Source: JBCKUK01 sp038924905 (GTDB taxonomy: Bacteria > Pseudomonadota > Gammaproteobacteria > Burkholderiales > Methylophilaceae). Taken from it: a DNA stretch of 31,796 nt. The stretch spans positions 1 through 31,796 of the forward strand of contig JBCKUK010000014.1 of assembly GCA_038924905.1 (NCBI GenBank), read 5' to 3'. Below the pieces are notes generated by a model. It was not told where the DNA came from and made no database searches. It was given only the letters and a program-made list of their open reading frames with translations. Each line of letters begins with the position of its first letter. The stretch's first letter is position 1. Below are positions 1-8,182 of the stretch, in pieces. The position numbers were made by a program, and so were the translations under genes.

Positions 1-193
1 ACCCAGACGATCATGCTTGAGAACTGTTCGAGCAGAAGTGTCAGTGGGGAGACTGGAGGCGCTTGGGTAGCGCATTCGAACCAAATTCTGCTAGCCGATG
101 CAGCGCTTCAGCCTGTGTCAACCCTAGATCGGTATCCGAGTGAAGTTCCTTTACCGCCGTCTCCTGTGTGAGTGTATGCCAATGCGGACTCAT
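1..193 (-). pseudogene. Cation-transporting P-type ATPase, N-terminus only (cut by window edge, frameshifted)
   Basis: The reading starts at ATG 193 and overlaps the cusA stop codon by four bases (ATGA). An AGGG inside the cusA 3' end, about 8 nt upstream, can serve as ribosome binding site. The first 49 residues include TQAEALHRLAEFGSNALPKR, typical of the N-terminal domain of P2-type cation ATPases (Ca2+/H+-like). Frame 1 then hits TGA at 43-41. After adding one base in the C run (G run 46-49 on the plus strand) the protein continues as PLTLLLEQFSSMIVWV, the expected family sequence leading to the first membrane helix, and stays open to the window edge. The overlap with cusA suggests co-transcription with the copper pump. 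The family assignment is good; the transported ion is unknown. The indel may be a sequencing error or a true mutation. Confidence 0.72.
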
Positions 194-3100
194 CGCGCCG
201 CCCTACGAATACCGATCTCCTTCATGAGCGTGTATATGGCCGGGATGATGACTAGGGTCAGTATCGTTGCCGTAACCATCCCGCCCACCATCGGCGCTGT
301 AATGCGCCGTACCAGTTCAGAACCCGTTCCGCTACTTAATAAGACCGGAAATAAGCCCACGATACTACCGGCAACTGTCATCATGACCGGGCGTACCCGA
401 TCCAATGCGGCCTGTGACACGGCAGTATGAAGATCTACAACAGTGAGTTTTTCACCAGAGGCTGTACGCGTCGTAGTAACAGCTTCTAATGCCTGATCCA
501 GGTAAATGAGCATCACGAGGCTGGTCTCTGCCGCAATACCAATCAGGCCAATAAAGCCGACTGCCGCGGCGATGCTCATGTTGTAGTCGAGCAGATACAT
601 CAACCAGACACCGCCGACCATGGAAAACGGCACCGAGAGCATCACGATCAGGGTTTCAGTGAGACGATTGAAGTTCAGATACAGTAGAACAAATACAATG
701 AGGAGCGTGAGCGGAACTACAATCTTCAACTTCTCAATTGCGCGTTGCATGTATTCAAACTGGCCACTCCAGGTAATGTAATAACCAGGTGGAAATTTAA
801 CTTGCGCGCGGACTGCTTTCTGCGCATCGGCAACGTAGCCGCCGATATCGCGGTCGCGTATATCAACAAAGATGTATGCCGACAGGAGCGCGTTCTCGGT
901 GCGGATACTCGGTGGTCCTTTTTGCAAGGAAATCTGCGCGAGTTGGCCCAGTGGAATCATTGTCCCACCCATGGTTGGCACTAAAACCTGTGTAGCGATT
1001 GATCTTGGATCGCCACGCAATTCGCGTGGATAGCGAACATTGACCGCAAAACGCTCCCGACCTTCCACTGTGGTAGTCACTATCTCACCACCCAGTGCGG
1101 TCATCACCACCTCCTGGAAATCACCAATGGAAAGACCGTAGCGCGCCAGAGCCATGCGGTCGGGTTCAATGTCGAGGTAATAACCGCCTGTGATGCGTTC
1201 CGCATAAGCACTGGTGGTGCCAGGTACGGTTTTAACCACGGCCTCAATCTCTTTGGCGAGCTTTTCCATCTCAACCAGATCTTTGCCGAACACCTTGATG
1301 CCGATTGGTGTACGGATACCGGTGGAGAGCATGTCGATGCGCGCCTTGATTGGCATAGTCCAGGCGTTAGATACTCCTGGTATCTGTACCGCCTGATCCA
1401 GTTCGCCAATTAGCTTGTCGATGGTCATGCCAGGGCGCCATTCGCTTTCCGGCTTCAGGTTAATCACCGTCTCGGCCATCTCCAGTGGTGCAGGGTCGGT
1501 GGCGCTGGCTGCGCGCCCAGCTTTACCAAATACTGACGCCACCTCTGGAAAGCCTTTTATGATCTGATCTTGAAGTTGCAATAGCTCAGCGGCCTTGGTG
1601 ACCGAGACGCTGGGAAGCGTTGAGGGCATATATAGTAGCGTACCCTCGTTCAGGGTTGGCATGAACTCTGTGCCCAACTTAAGCGCAGGATAGGCAGTGA
1701 AGCTCAGCACCACCAGCGCTGCAATAACGACCAGCCCTTTCCAACGCATCACCCAGGCGATTACCGGACGGTAGCTCCAGGTCATGGCGCGAACCAGCAG
1801 ATTCTTCTCAGCCTGCGGGATGCGGCCGCGAATCAAAAGCAACATCAGTACTGGAACCAAGGTGATAGAAAGTAATGCTGCACCCGCCATGGCGAATGTC
1901 TTGGTGTAGGCGAGCGGCTGGAACATGCGCCCTTCCTGCGCCTCCAATGTAAATACTGGCAGGAAAGATACCGTGATGATTAGCAGGCTGAAGAACAGCG
2001 CCGGGCCGACCTCCTTGCACGCCGCGATGATGGCTTCAATGCGTGATGTGGCTGGATCTCTGCGCTCCAGATGCTTGTGCGCATTCTCGATCATGACGAT
2101 AGCCGCATCGGTCATCTCGGCAATTGCGAGTGCAATGCCTGCGAGGCTCATGATATTTGAGTTTAGTCCAAGAAATCGCATCCCGATAAAGGCAAACAGC
2201 ACGCCAATTGGCAGCATGATGATCGCTACCAGTGCGCTGCGTACGTGCATCAGGAATACCATGCATACTAGTGCCACGATGATGGTCTGCTGAATCAGCG
2301 TCTCGCTCATGGTCTTGATCGCACGGTGAATCAGCTCGGCGCGGTTGTAGACAGCCTGAATCGAGACCCCTTCTGGCAGGCCCGACGCGATCTCTGCGAT
2401 TTTCGCCTCGACGTTGTGGATGACATCAAGCGCATTCTGCCCGTGGCGAGCCACCACGATGCCAGCTACCACCTCGCCCTCGCCATTGAGTTCAGCGATG
2501 CCGCGGCGCTCGTCCGGCACCAGTTCGACGCGTGCGATATCCCTGATCAAGACCGGTGTGCCTTTTTCAGCCTTGACCACCAGATTCTCGATGTCGGCGA
2601 TGCCGCGCAGGTAGCCCCTGCCGCGCACCACGTATTCGGTCTCCGCCATCTCGATCACGCGCCCACCAACATCGCGGTTACTCATGGCGATGACCTCGGA
2701 CACCTTCTTGAGCGGTATGCCGTAGGCCTGCAACCGTCGCGGATCCACGGTTACCTGGTAAGTCTTGACGAAACCGCCCACACTGGCCACTTCCGCCACG
2801 CCATGTGCCTTGGTCAACTGATAGCGCACGAACCAGTCCTGGATCGCGCGCAGCTCCTCCAGAGAACGGTTCTTGGCCAGCACCACGTACTGGTAGACCC
2901 AGCCCACCCCGGTCGCATCCGGGCCGAGCGAGGGCGTTACACCTTTCGGCAACCGGCTCGCCGCGAAGTTGAGGTACTCCAGCACCCGGGAGCGCGCCCA
3001 GTAGATGTCTGTACCGTCTTCGAAAATGACGTAAACGAACGACACGCCAAAATTAGAGAATCCACGTACCACTTTCGAGCGTGGCACGCTCAGCATCGCG

Positions 3101-3312
3101 GTTGTGAGCGGATAGGTAACCTGATCCTCAACCACCTGCGGTCCTTGCCCTGGATATTCAGTGTAAACGATGACTTGGACATCCGATAAATCTGGAATTG
3201 CATCAACGGGGGTGTTGACTACCGAATAAACCCCCAAGGCGACGATAAAAACTGTACCAAGTAGCACCTGAAAAACGTGCCGCACTGACCATTCAATGAT
3301 ACGTGCCAGCAT
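190..3312 (-). CDS. cusA: CusA-type Cu(I)/Ag(I) RND efflux pump, inner-membrane component
   Basis: This 1040-residue protein has full RND length. It is the proton-driven inner-membrane pump of the tripartite CusCBA system, which moves Cu(I)/Ag(I) from periplasm or cytoplasm out of the cell. The three methionines that relay copper in E. coli CusA (573, 623, 672) have clear counterparts: M562 in LLYMPSTLPS, M612 in APLEMAETV and M661 in RIDMLSTGI. This favours monovalent copper/silver over the zinc/cobalt CzcA subgroup. The TM4 segment AIAEMTDAAIVMIENAHKH carries the expected proton-relay aspartate (D402). N- and C-terminal helices and two large periplasmic loops are in place. An AAGGGG lies about 7 nt before the ATG, and the start is one base after the cusB stop. 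cusC-cusB-cusA form one minus-strand operon. Confidence 0.96.
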   Translation of the reverse strand: MLARIIEWSVRHVFQVLLGTVFIVALGVYSVVNTPVDAIPDLSDVQVIVYTEYPGQGPQVVEDQVTYPLTTAMLSVPRSKVVRGFSNFGVSFVYVIFEDGTDIYWARSRVLEYLNFAASRLPKGVTPSLGPDATGVGWVYQYVVLAKNRSLEELRAIQDWFVRYQLTKAHGVAEVASVGGFVKTYQVTVDPRRLQAYGIPLKKVSEVIAMSNRDVGGRVIEMAETEYVVRGRGYLRGIADIENLVVKAEKGTPVLIRDIARVELVPDERRGIAELNGEGEVVAGIVVARHGQNALDVIHNVEAKIAEIASGLPEGVSIQAVYNRAELIHRAIKTMSETLIQQTIIVALVCMVFLMHVRSALVAIIMLPIGVLFAFIGMRFLGLNSNIMSLAGIALAIAEMTDAAIVMIENAHKHLERRDPATSRIEAIIAACKEVGPALFFSLLIITVSFLPVFTLEAQEGRMFQPLAYTKTFAMAGAALLSITLVPVLMLLLIRGRIPQAEKNLLVRAMTWSYRPVIAWVMRWKGLVVIAALVVLSFTAYPALKLGTEFMPTLNEGTLLYMPSTLPSVSVTKAAELLQLQDQIIKGFPEVASVFGKAGRAASATDPAPLEMAETVINLKPESEWRPGMTIDKLIGELDQAVQIPGVSNAWTMPIKARIDMLSTGIRTPIGIKVFGKDLVEMEKLAKEIEAVVKTVPGTTSAYAERITGGYYLDIEPDRMALARYGLSIGDFQEVVMTALGGEIVTTTVEGRERFAVNVRYPRELRGDPRSIATQVLVPTMGGTMIPLGQLAQISLQKGPPSIRTENALLSAYIFVDIRDRDIGGYVADAQKAVRAQVKFPPGYYITWSGQFEYMQRAIEKLKIVVPLTLLIVFVLLYLNFNRLTETLIVMLSVPFSMVGGVWLMYLLDYNMSIAAAVGFIGLIGIAAETSLVMLIYLDQALEAVTTTRTASGEKLTVVDLHTAVSQAALDRVRPVMMTVAGSIVGLFPVLLSSGTGSELVRRITAPMVGGMVTATILTLVIIPAIYTLMKEIGIRRAAR

Positions 3313-3313
3313 G

Positions 3314-4867
3314 TCAGTGCCCCTTGTGCGCTTCGGGCGCGCCTGCGGCCGGAGATGTCCGAACCACCAGCCACTCCCCTGGCGCCTGCTCGGTGAACTC
3401 GAAGCTGATTTTCGCGCCTGCCTTCATCCCCTGCAGCAGCGCGGGGTCCTTGACCTTGAACTCCATCGTCATGCCCGGCCACTTGAGGCTCGCTACCGGC
3501 TCATGGGCAATGCTAACCGATCCGGCTTTGGAATCGACGCTCTCAACCGTTCCCTCGGCGGAATGCGTTTTCGCCGTCCCGCCTGCCGGCTTGGCCTGGC
3601 TACCGTGCAACGAATGTCCAAACCCGGCGATCGCGGCCTTGAGGTTGCTCTCGGCGTCAATCAGGAAGTTCGCCCGCACCACCACCTGCTCGCCTTCACT
3701 CAAACCTTGCAGCACCTCACTGTAACCGTCGCCACGCCTGCCGAGCTTCACCTCGCGCGACTCGAACAGGCCTTCTGCGCGCTGCACCAATACGATCTGT
3801 CTCGTGCCACTGTCGATAACGGCGGAATCCGGCACCGTCAGCGCACGGGGCTTGTCGCCACCTGTGACCAGTTGCACGCTGGCATACATGTCGGGCTTGA
3901 GTATCCTACCAGGATTGGCCAGTTCCACACGCACCTTGGCGGTGCGGGTCTCAGGCGCCAATGTAGGATAAATATAGGCGACCTTGCCATTCAACTCCTT
4001 GTCAGGATAGGCATCGACGCTAATTTTCACCGACTGCCCGACATGAATGAGTGCGAGATCCTGCTCGAACACATCGGCAATGAGCCAAATGGTCGAGAGA
4101 TCAGCGATTTTAAACAGTGGCTCACCTGGCATAAAACGCATACCCGCTACCGCCATCTTCTCCAGTACCACACCATTGGCCGGCGAATACAAGGTCAGCG
4201 TACGGCTAGCCTTGCCTTCTCTTCGCAAGCGCTGCAATTGTGCATCAGAAATATCCCAGTTACGCAAGCGCTTGAGGGCACCCTCCGCTAACTGCCCGAT
4301 ACCAATCAGTGACTCTTCCGTTCCGTTTTTAAGGGACTGGCGACCATTCCATGCAATCAGGTATTCCTCTTGCGCCGAGACCAGTTCCGGGCTGTACACC
4401 TGCATCAGCGGCTGCCCGCGTTGCACAGGCTGGCCAGTAGCATTAACATGCAGCGTCTCGATATAGCCTTCGAACTTGGTGGTGACGGTAAATAGACGCC
4501 GTTCATCCAACTGGAACTGGCCGACGGCACGCACTGTCCTCACCAGTTCTCGCGATGAAACAGGCTCGGTTCTGACGCCTAGTTTCTGCACCTTGTCCAG
4601 ACTAATTTTGACCTGACCTGGCTGCACCTCTTCATCCGCGTATACTGGGGTGTAATCCATACCCATGGAATCCTGCTTGGGTACGGGTGAGGTATCGGCC
4701 AATCCCATCGGATTGCGGTAATACAAAACTTTGCGCTCAACCTTGATAGGCGTGGTCGCTTTCATCTCTGGCTTTGCCATTTGCCCAGTACCTAGCCAAT
4801 ATCCCGTGCCGCTTGCACCCGCCAGGCCGAGCAAGGCCAGAGCGATCCAGATGCCGGAATGCTTCAT
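3314..4867 (-). CDS. cusB: CusB-type periplasmic adaptor fused to a C-terminal CusF domain
   Basis: This 517-residue membrane-fusion protein links CusA to the outer-membrane channel and receives copper from CusF. An N-terminal hydrophobic anchor (about 5-25) is followed by a heavy-metal-binding domain (about 48-77, YYRNPMGLADTS...DSMGMDYTPVY), the helical hairpin and the beta-barrel regions. Residues about 433-505 form an extra CusF-like domain in which H455, W463, M466 and M468 keep the spacing of the E. coli CusF Cu(I) site (H36, W44, M47, M49). The C-terminus ends in HKGH. E. coli CusB lacks this domain, so the copper chaperone is covalently attached here. The start overlaps the cusC stop by four bases (ATGA) and has AGGAG 8 nt upstream, indicating translational coupling. 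Confidence 0.95.
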   Translation of the reverse strand: MKHSGIWIALALLGLAGASGTGYWLGTGQMAKPEMKATTPIKVERKVLYYRNPMGLADTSPVPKQDSMGMDYTPVYADEEVQPGQVKISLDKVQKLGVRTEPVSSRELVRTVRAVGQFQLDERRLFTVTTKFEGYIETLHVNATGQPVQRGQPLMQVYSPELVSAQEEYLIAWNGRQSLKNGTEESLIGIGQLAEGALKRLRNWDISDAQLQRLRREGKASRTLTLYSPANGVVLEKMAVAGMRFMPGEPLFKIADLSTIWLIADVFEQDLALIHVGQSVKISVDAYPDKELNGKVAYIYPTLAPETRTAKVRVELANPGRILKPDMYASVQLVTGGDKPRALTVPDSAVIDSGTRQIVLVQRAEGLFESREVKLGRRGDGYSEVLQGLSEGEQVVVRANFLIDAESNLKAAIAGFGHSLHGSQAKPAGGTAKTHSAEGTVESVDSKAGSVSIAHEPVASLKWPGMTMEFKVKDPALLQGMKAGAKISFEFTEQAPGEWLVVRTSPAAGAPEAHKGH

Positions 4868-6153
4868 AGTTCTTCTCCTATCATTCTTTCGATTTCAGAA
4901 ATGCGAACTTCCTGCTCTACTTCGGCCTTAAGTTTGTCCTGCCGGGCGAGCTTGATGGCACGCTGCGCATCAAGTAGCGTGGCAAAATCCACCTTGCCGG
5001 CTACGTAGCCGGCCAGCGCGGAACGGAACGTCAGTTCCGCCTGCGGCAGCAGAGTGTCGGCAATCAGCCGTTCCTGTTCACCGGCGGCTTCATATGCCGC
5101 CAGGTTTTCCTGCAACTCCCCCGCCACTTGGTTAACAATTGCCTGATGTCGCTCCCTAGCGGCAGCCAGCATGGCGCCGGCTTCGCTTTCCTGCGCGCGG
5201 CGGGTATCGAAACGGATAGGAATGTTGATCTCCACCATCGCTTCCCAGCTATCGATACTGCTGCCGCGCTGGGTCGGAGCGATGCCGAGCGTAATATCAG
5301 GATAGCGGTTCTTTTCCACCAGGCGCCGATTGGCATCGGCCGCCGCGATCTGGGCCGACTGCGTGGCAAGTAGCGGATTGGTGCGCGATATCTTTTCCTG
5401 CAACGTTGCGGCATCAAGCTTTGCCGGGGCAATGCGACGTAGCGCTTGCGGCTCCGCGATCGGCGCGCGTTGCGGCCGTCCCAGCGCCGTGTTGAGCCTG
5501 GCTATGGCATGATGCTGCTCGGTTTTCAGGTTGATGATCTCGGAACGCAGCATGGTCTTCTCCACCTGTGAACGGATTACGTCCTGTTGCGGCACCAGGC
5601 CGCTGGCGTAGCGCACTTGCGTCACTGCCTCTAGATCATTCAGTAGGCGCAGGATTTCCTCGTTCAGCTTCTTCAGGCCAACGGTCTGGTAATACTGCGC
5701 ATAAGCCGTTTTAATCCGGGCATGAATCTCGGCCACGGTAGCCTGCCTGCGACCCTTGACTTGCTCCATTTCCGCCGTGGCGACTTTCTTGCGCAGGTCG
5801 CGCTTGCCCCACAAAGGCAGGCTCTGCATCAGAGTGTATTTGGTTCCGCTTCCCTTGCCGGGCAGCGGATTGAAGCTATCCGGTGCCCCCGGCCCGGCAA
5901 AATCCATCCATTCGGCACGCAACACCGGGTCGGGCAACGCGCCAGCCGGCACGATACGCTCGCCGGCAGCTTCGATCTCGTAGCGCATGGCGGCAAGCTC
6001 GGGATTGTGGGTATCGGCCCATTGCAGCAGCTCCTGCACATTGGCGCCGATTGGAGCGCTGTTAGGCAGTACATCCGCCATCACCTGTTCTGGTGGCAGC
6101 ATCAAGGCGGCCACGGCAAGAATCAGTGCTCGAAGCTGTTTGTTCATGTTCAT
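4864..6153 (-). CDS. cusC: CusC/TolC-type outer-membrane efflux channel
   Basis: This is the outer-membrane factor of the copper pump, forming the trimeric channel that CusB docks onto. I place the start at ATG 6153 (429 residues). It has AGGTGA 4 nt upstream and is followed directly by a signal peptide (MNMNKQLRALILAVAALMLPP...). A longer reading to 6210 lacks this and would overlap cusF. A second ATG at 6147 sits at a better 10-nt spacing and is equally possible. The mature part shows two outer-membrane efflux repeats with long heptad-rich helices, for example NPELAAMRYEIEAAGERI and, in the second repeat, NPLLATQSAQIAAADANRRL. It follows cusF by 61 bp and overlaps cusB, so it belongs to the same operon. 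Confidence 0.93.
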   Translation of the reverse strand: MNMNKQLRALILAVAALMLPPEQVMADVLPNSAPIGANVQELLQWADTHNPELAAMRYEIEAAGERIVPAGALPDPVLRAEWMDFAGPGAPDSFNPLPGKGSGTKYTLMQSLPLWGKRDLRKKVATAEMEQVKGRRQATVAEIHARIKTAYAQYYQTVGLKKLNEEILRLLNDLEAVTQVRYASGLVPQQDVIRSQVEKTMLRSEIINLKTEQHHAIARLNTALGRPQRAPIAEPQALRRIAPAKLDAATLQEKISRTNPLLATQSAQIAAADANRRLVEKNRYPDITLGIAPTQRGSSIDSWEAMVEINIPIRFDTRRAQESEAGAMLAAARERHQAIVNQVAGELQENLAAYEAAGEQERLIADTLLPQAELTFRSALAGYVAGKVDFATLLDAQRAIKLARQDKLKAEVEQEVRISEIERMIGEEL

Positions 6154-6214
6154 ACGTTCACCTATATTTCGTTGAATCAGGCCAGCCGGGAGCCACGTGG
6201 CCGACACCAATCTT

Positions 6215-6539
6215 TTATTTCACGGACTTGATCTGCGTAATTAGCGGCGCAACGCCCTTGTCCTTCACGAACTGGAATTCGACTTGATCGCCAACCTTTT
6301 GTCAGTAACCGGGAAAACATGGTCATGGACTGCCAATCGAGCTCCGGAACGGCTTCATGCTTCACCTTTACCTTGCCCGCGGACTGATCCACAGAAACCA
6401 CATCACCCTTTACGGTATAGCTTTTTTGAGCATCCGCCTTGGGGTGATGAGATTCGTGTGTATCGTCAGCACAAGTCGGCATGGCAGCCATACCGAGTAC
6501 GGAGAATGCAATAACAGCCATCAAAAATTTCTTCATCAT
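6215..6539 (-). pseudogene. cusF: CusF periplasmic copper chaperone, reading frame broken by two indels
   Basis: CusF carries Cu(I)/Ag(I) in the periplasm to CusB. The N-terminal half is intact: signal peptide (MMKKFLMAVIAFSVLGMAAM) and the metal site H61, W69, M72, M74 in HEAVPELDWQSMTM, with the same spacing as E. coli CusF. Frame 1 then degenerates and runs on to 6177. Adding one T in the T run (plus-strand A run 6314-6317) gives MTMFFPVTDK. Adding one A in the next run (plus-strand T run 6297-6300) gives KVGDQVEFQFVKDKGVAPL ending in IKSVK and TAA at 6217-6215, a normal CusF C-terminus. The restored length is about 108 residues (E. coli 110). Start 6539 has AGGA at 7 nt; ATG 6545 is too close to it. 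Two homopolymer losses in one small gene may be sequencing error or decay. Confidence 0.85.
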
Positions 6540-6568
6540 GTTCATATCCTTTTAAGCAAATAGAACCA

Positions 6569-6586
6569 GGCGGGTCGATGCCCGCC
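6569..6586 (-). other. Intergenic GC hairpin between the Met-rich gene and cusF
   Basis: GGCGGG, six-base loop, CCCGCC: a perfect 6-bp GC stem in the 61-base gap between the Met-rich gene and cusF. On the transcribed minus strand it is not followed by a T tract, so it is more likely an mRNA processing or stabilising hairpin or an attenuator than a full terminator. Function is inferred only. Confidence 0.4.
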
Positions 6587-6600
6587 CGGATTACTGCTGA

Positions 6601-6994
6601 TTACTTATGCATGTCACCCATGTCCATGGATATACATTTCATACCCGTCATCATGTGATACTCTTCCATCATCTGGCCCATCATGTCATCCATGAGTTTC
6701 TGATGCTCGTTGATCCAGTCTTCGTGCTCCTGCATTGACATGCCGGCCTTGGGTTTCATGGCCTGCATTTTTTCCATGGATTCCTTCATCATCTTCATAT
6801 GCTCGCCCATCAGCTTCTGGCGCTCTGGCCCCTTGGCCGCTTCAGCTTCTTTCAGCTTCTGCTTGGCTTTCATGATCTGCTGTTGCAGCATGCGCTGGTT
6901 TTCGTCCGGTCCGGCGATGGCTGAAGCGGAGAGAAAACCGATACTACATGATGGTAATGATGGCGATCATTTTGCTAATGGTTTGCTTTTGCAT
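6601..6994 (-). pseudogene. Met-rich exported protein of the copper cluster, frameshifted in its signal peptide
   Basis: The true start is probably ATG 6994, which has AGGAG 8 nt upstream and begins MQKQTISKMIAIITIM, a signal-peptide beginning. The frame then meets TAG (6946-6944). Dropping one base there joins to SIGFLSASAIAGPDENQRM and a methionine-rich helical body. The restored protein is about 130 residues, 22 of the last 96 being Met, with several His and one Cys (MKCISMDMGDMHK). A start at ATG 6891 would give a protein with no signal peptide and no ribosome binding site. Its position before cusF and its Met/His content suggest a periplasmic copper-binding protein, but I do not recognise a named family. 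The one-base insertion may be a sequencing error or a real mutation. Confidence 0.7.
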
Positions 6995-7183
6995 GATTAA
7001 AACTCCTAATTGTGGTTAAAAAACTCTGACTGCTCGAATTGCTGCAACACTGGGCTGGGAGAGGCGCCCTTATTCAAGCGTGCTGAAGTATCCGACAGGA
7101 TTAGCAGACGGACTCCTCTCAGGAAGGAGCCTTAAAATGAATCGACTGGAAAGCTAAGCGACCTTCAGTGCCGTTTGTAAAAA

Positions 7184-7573
7184 CTAGGCGAAGGCAGGCT
7201 TGGGGGGATGGAATAGCGACGAAGAAACTGTTTGATAATTGCCGTTGATCATCGGGAGGAATGATGCAATGGCCCCATATGAGTCAATGATGATGTCAAT
7301 TGGGCTTATTGCTTGCGTTACGCTGAGATAACAGGTAAAGCATTTATCGCATGCGGTTTTAGATTTTTGCTCAGTGTGGTTATTGGAATGCTGCTGCTTG
7401 GCATGATTGCAAGGAGACGCCGCTTTGGCATGGCCAGCATCGGAATACATAGATGTAGATGACGATAATGGATTTTTCCCTGTGCAGGAAGGCATGGTCA
7501 CGGCGGCCAGCCCTTGCAAGGGAAGGCATACCAATAGGGCGAATAATGTAATCCATCTAAATTCGGAATGCAT
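7184..7573 (-). CDS. Small secreted Cys/His-rich protein of the copper cluster
   Basis: This 129-residue protein has a signal peptide (about residues 1-24, FALLVCLPLQGLAA). A His-rich stretch (about 48-66) follows, then a CxxCxxC motif (C75, C78, C81 in ACDKCFTC) and a C-terminus ending in FHPPKPAFA. The layout resembles DUF2946-type small exported proteins that occur near copper genes; that family link is tentative. It lies first in the minus-strand copper cluster, 189 bp before the Met-rich gene. No clear ribosome binding site is seen before ATG 7573, but a perfect inverted repeat (7575-7597) sits directly against it. A metal-binding or metal-sensing role is inferred from composition and context only. 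Confidence 0.62.
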   Translation of the reverse strand: MHSEFRWITLFALLVCLPLQGLAAVTMPSCTGKNPLSSSTSMYSDAGHAKAASPCNHAKQQHSNNHTEQKSKTACDKCFTCYLSVTQAISPIDIIIDSYGAIASFLPMINGNYQTVSSSLFHPPKPAFA

Positions 7574-7574
7574 G

Positions 7575-7597
7575 GTTTGATTACAACATAATCAAAC
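7575..7597. promoter_or_regulatory. Perfect 9-5-9 inverted repeat, candidate operator
   Basis: GTTTGATTA-CAACA-TAATCAAAC is a perfect dyad ending one base before the ATG of the minus-strand Cys/His gene, in the gap shared with the divergent DUF3147 gene. It has no T tract on either side, which argues against a terminator. It could be a repressor or response-regulator site for the copper cluster, or an mRNA hairpin covering the translation start. No regulator gene is present in the window to pair it with. Confidence 0.45.
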
Positions 7598-7740
7598 TTA
7601 TTTCGCAAACTTACTTAAAGCTGACCCGCATAAGGAAACGAAATGTTCCTATAGCGTTAGCAACGCCAGCACTGGTGATACCAATTGCATCCAGTCAAGC
7701 GAAAAAGTAGCTAAAATAGGACTTTACGAGAGGAAAGTAT

Positions 7741-8091
7741 ATGCAATATCTCATTATTAAATATCTGGTTACCGCTGGCATGGTAGTGCTGGTGTCTGAG
7801 CTGGCGAAGCGTAGTGACCGTATCGGTGGGCTGATTGCTGCTTTGCCGCTGGTGACAGTGCTGACCCTTATCTGGCTATACATCGAACATCAGCCGGCAG
7901 CCAAGCTCAGCAATCACGCGTACTACACTTTTTGGTATGTGATTCCGACCTTGCCCATGTTTTTGCTTTTTCCTTATTTGATGCAAAGAATGAGTTTCTG
8001 GGCGTCGCTCGCAATTTGCATTATTTTCACTGCTGTGCTGTTTACAATTTATGCGCTGGCCTTAAAGAAGTTTGGCATCAACTTGCTTTAA
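7741..8091 (+). CDS. DUF3147 family small inner-membrane protein
   Basis: This 116-residue protein consists almost entirely of membrane helices, about four: residues 5-20, 26-47, 62-83 and 86-110. The N-terminal pattern (KYLVTAGMVVLVSELAKRSD) followed by GGLIAALPLVTVLTLIWLYIE matches my recollection of the DUF3147 family, whose function is unknown. The start has GAGAGGAAAG directly upstream at good spacing. It is divergent from the copper cluster and 91 bp before ygiQ. Its stop codon lies inside an 18-bp tandem duplication (8082-8117). Confidence 0.8.
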   Translation: MQYLIIKYLVTAGMVVLVSELAKRSDRIGGLIAALPLVTVLTLIWLYIEHQPAAKLSNHAYYTFWYVIPTLPMFLLFPYLMQRMSFWASLAICIIFTAVLFTIYALALKKFGINLL

Positions 8092-8117
8092 TGAACTCAC
8101 TTGCTTTAGTGAACTCA
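8082..8117. repeat. 18-bp tandem duplication across a stop codon
   Basis: CTTGCTTTAATGAACTCA (8082-8099) is followed immediately by CTTGCTTTAGTGAACTCA (8100-8117), two copies with one mismatch. The first copy encodes the last codons and the TAA of the DUF3147 gene; the second places another in-frame TAG just downstream. It looks like a recent slippage or duplication event with no clear function. Confidence 0.85.
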
Positions 8118-8182
8118 TAGCATCGTTATAAGTCATTCTTTATTTAGGGTTTTGCGCACAAACAGAGTAAAATGCGCGCCTG

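Noticed and set aside
2326..4291. Long plus-strand open frames of 287 and 331 codons opposite cusA and cusB
   Set aside because: They are mirror frames of strongly supported genes, have low-complexity His/Arg-rich translations and no family features.
6944..6949. ATG TAG in the Met-rich gene as a readthrough or recoded stop
   Set aside because: Reading through in the same frame does not give the Met-rich body; a frame change is needed.
7110..7131. Imperfect hairpin GGACTCCT...AGGAGCC downstream of the Cys/His gene
   Set aside because: The stem has a bulge and there is no T tract in either direction, so a terminator is not supported.
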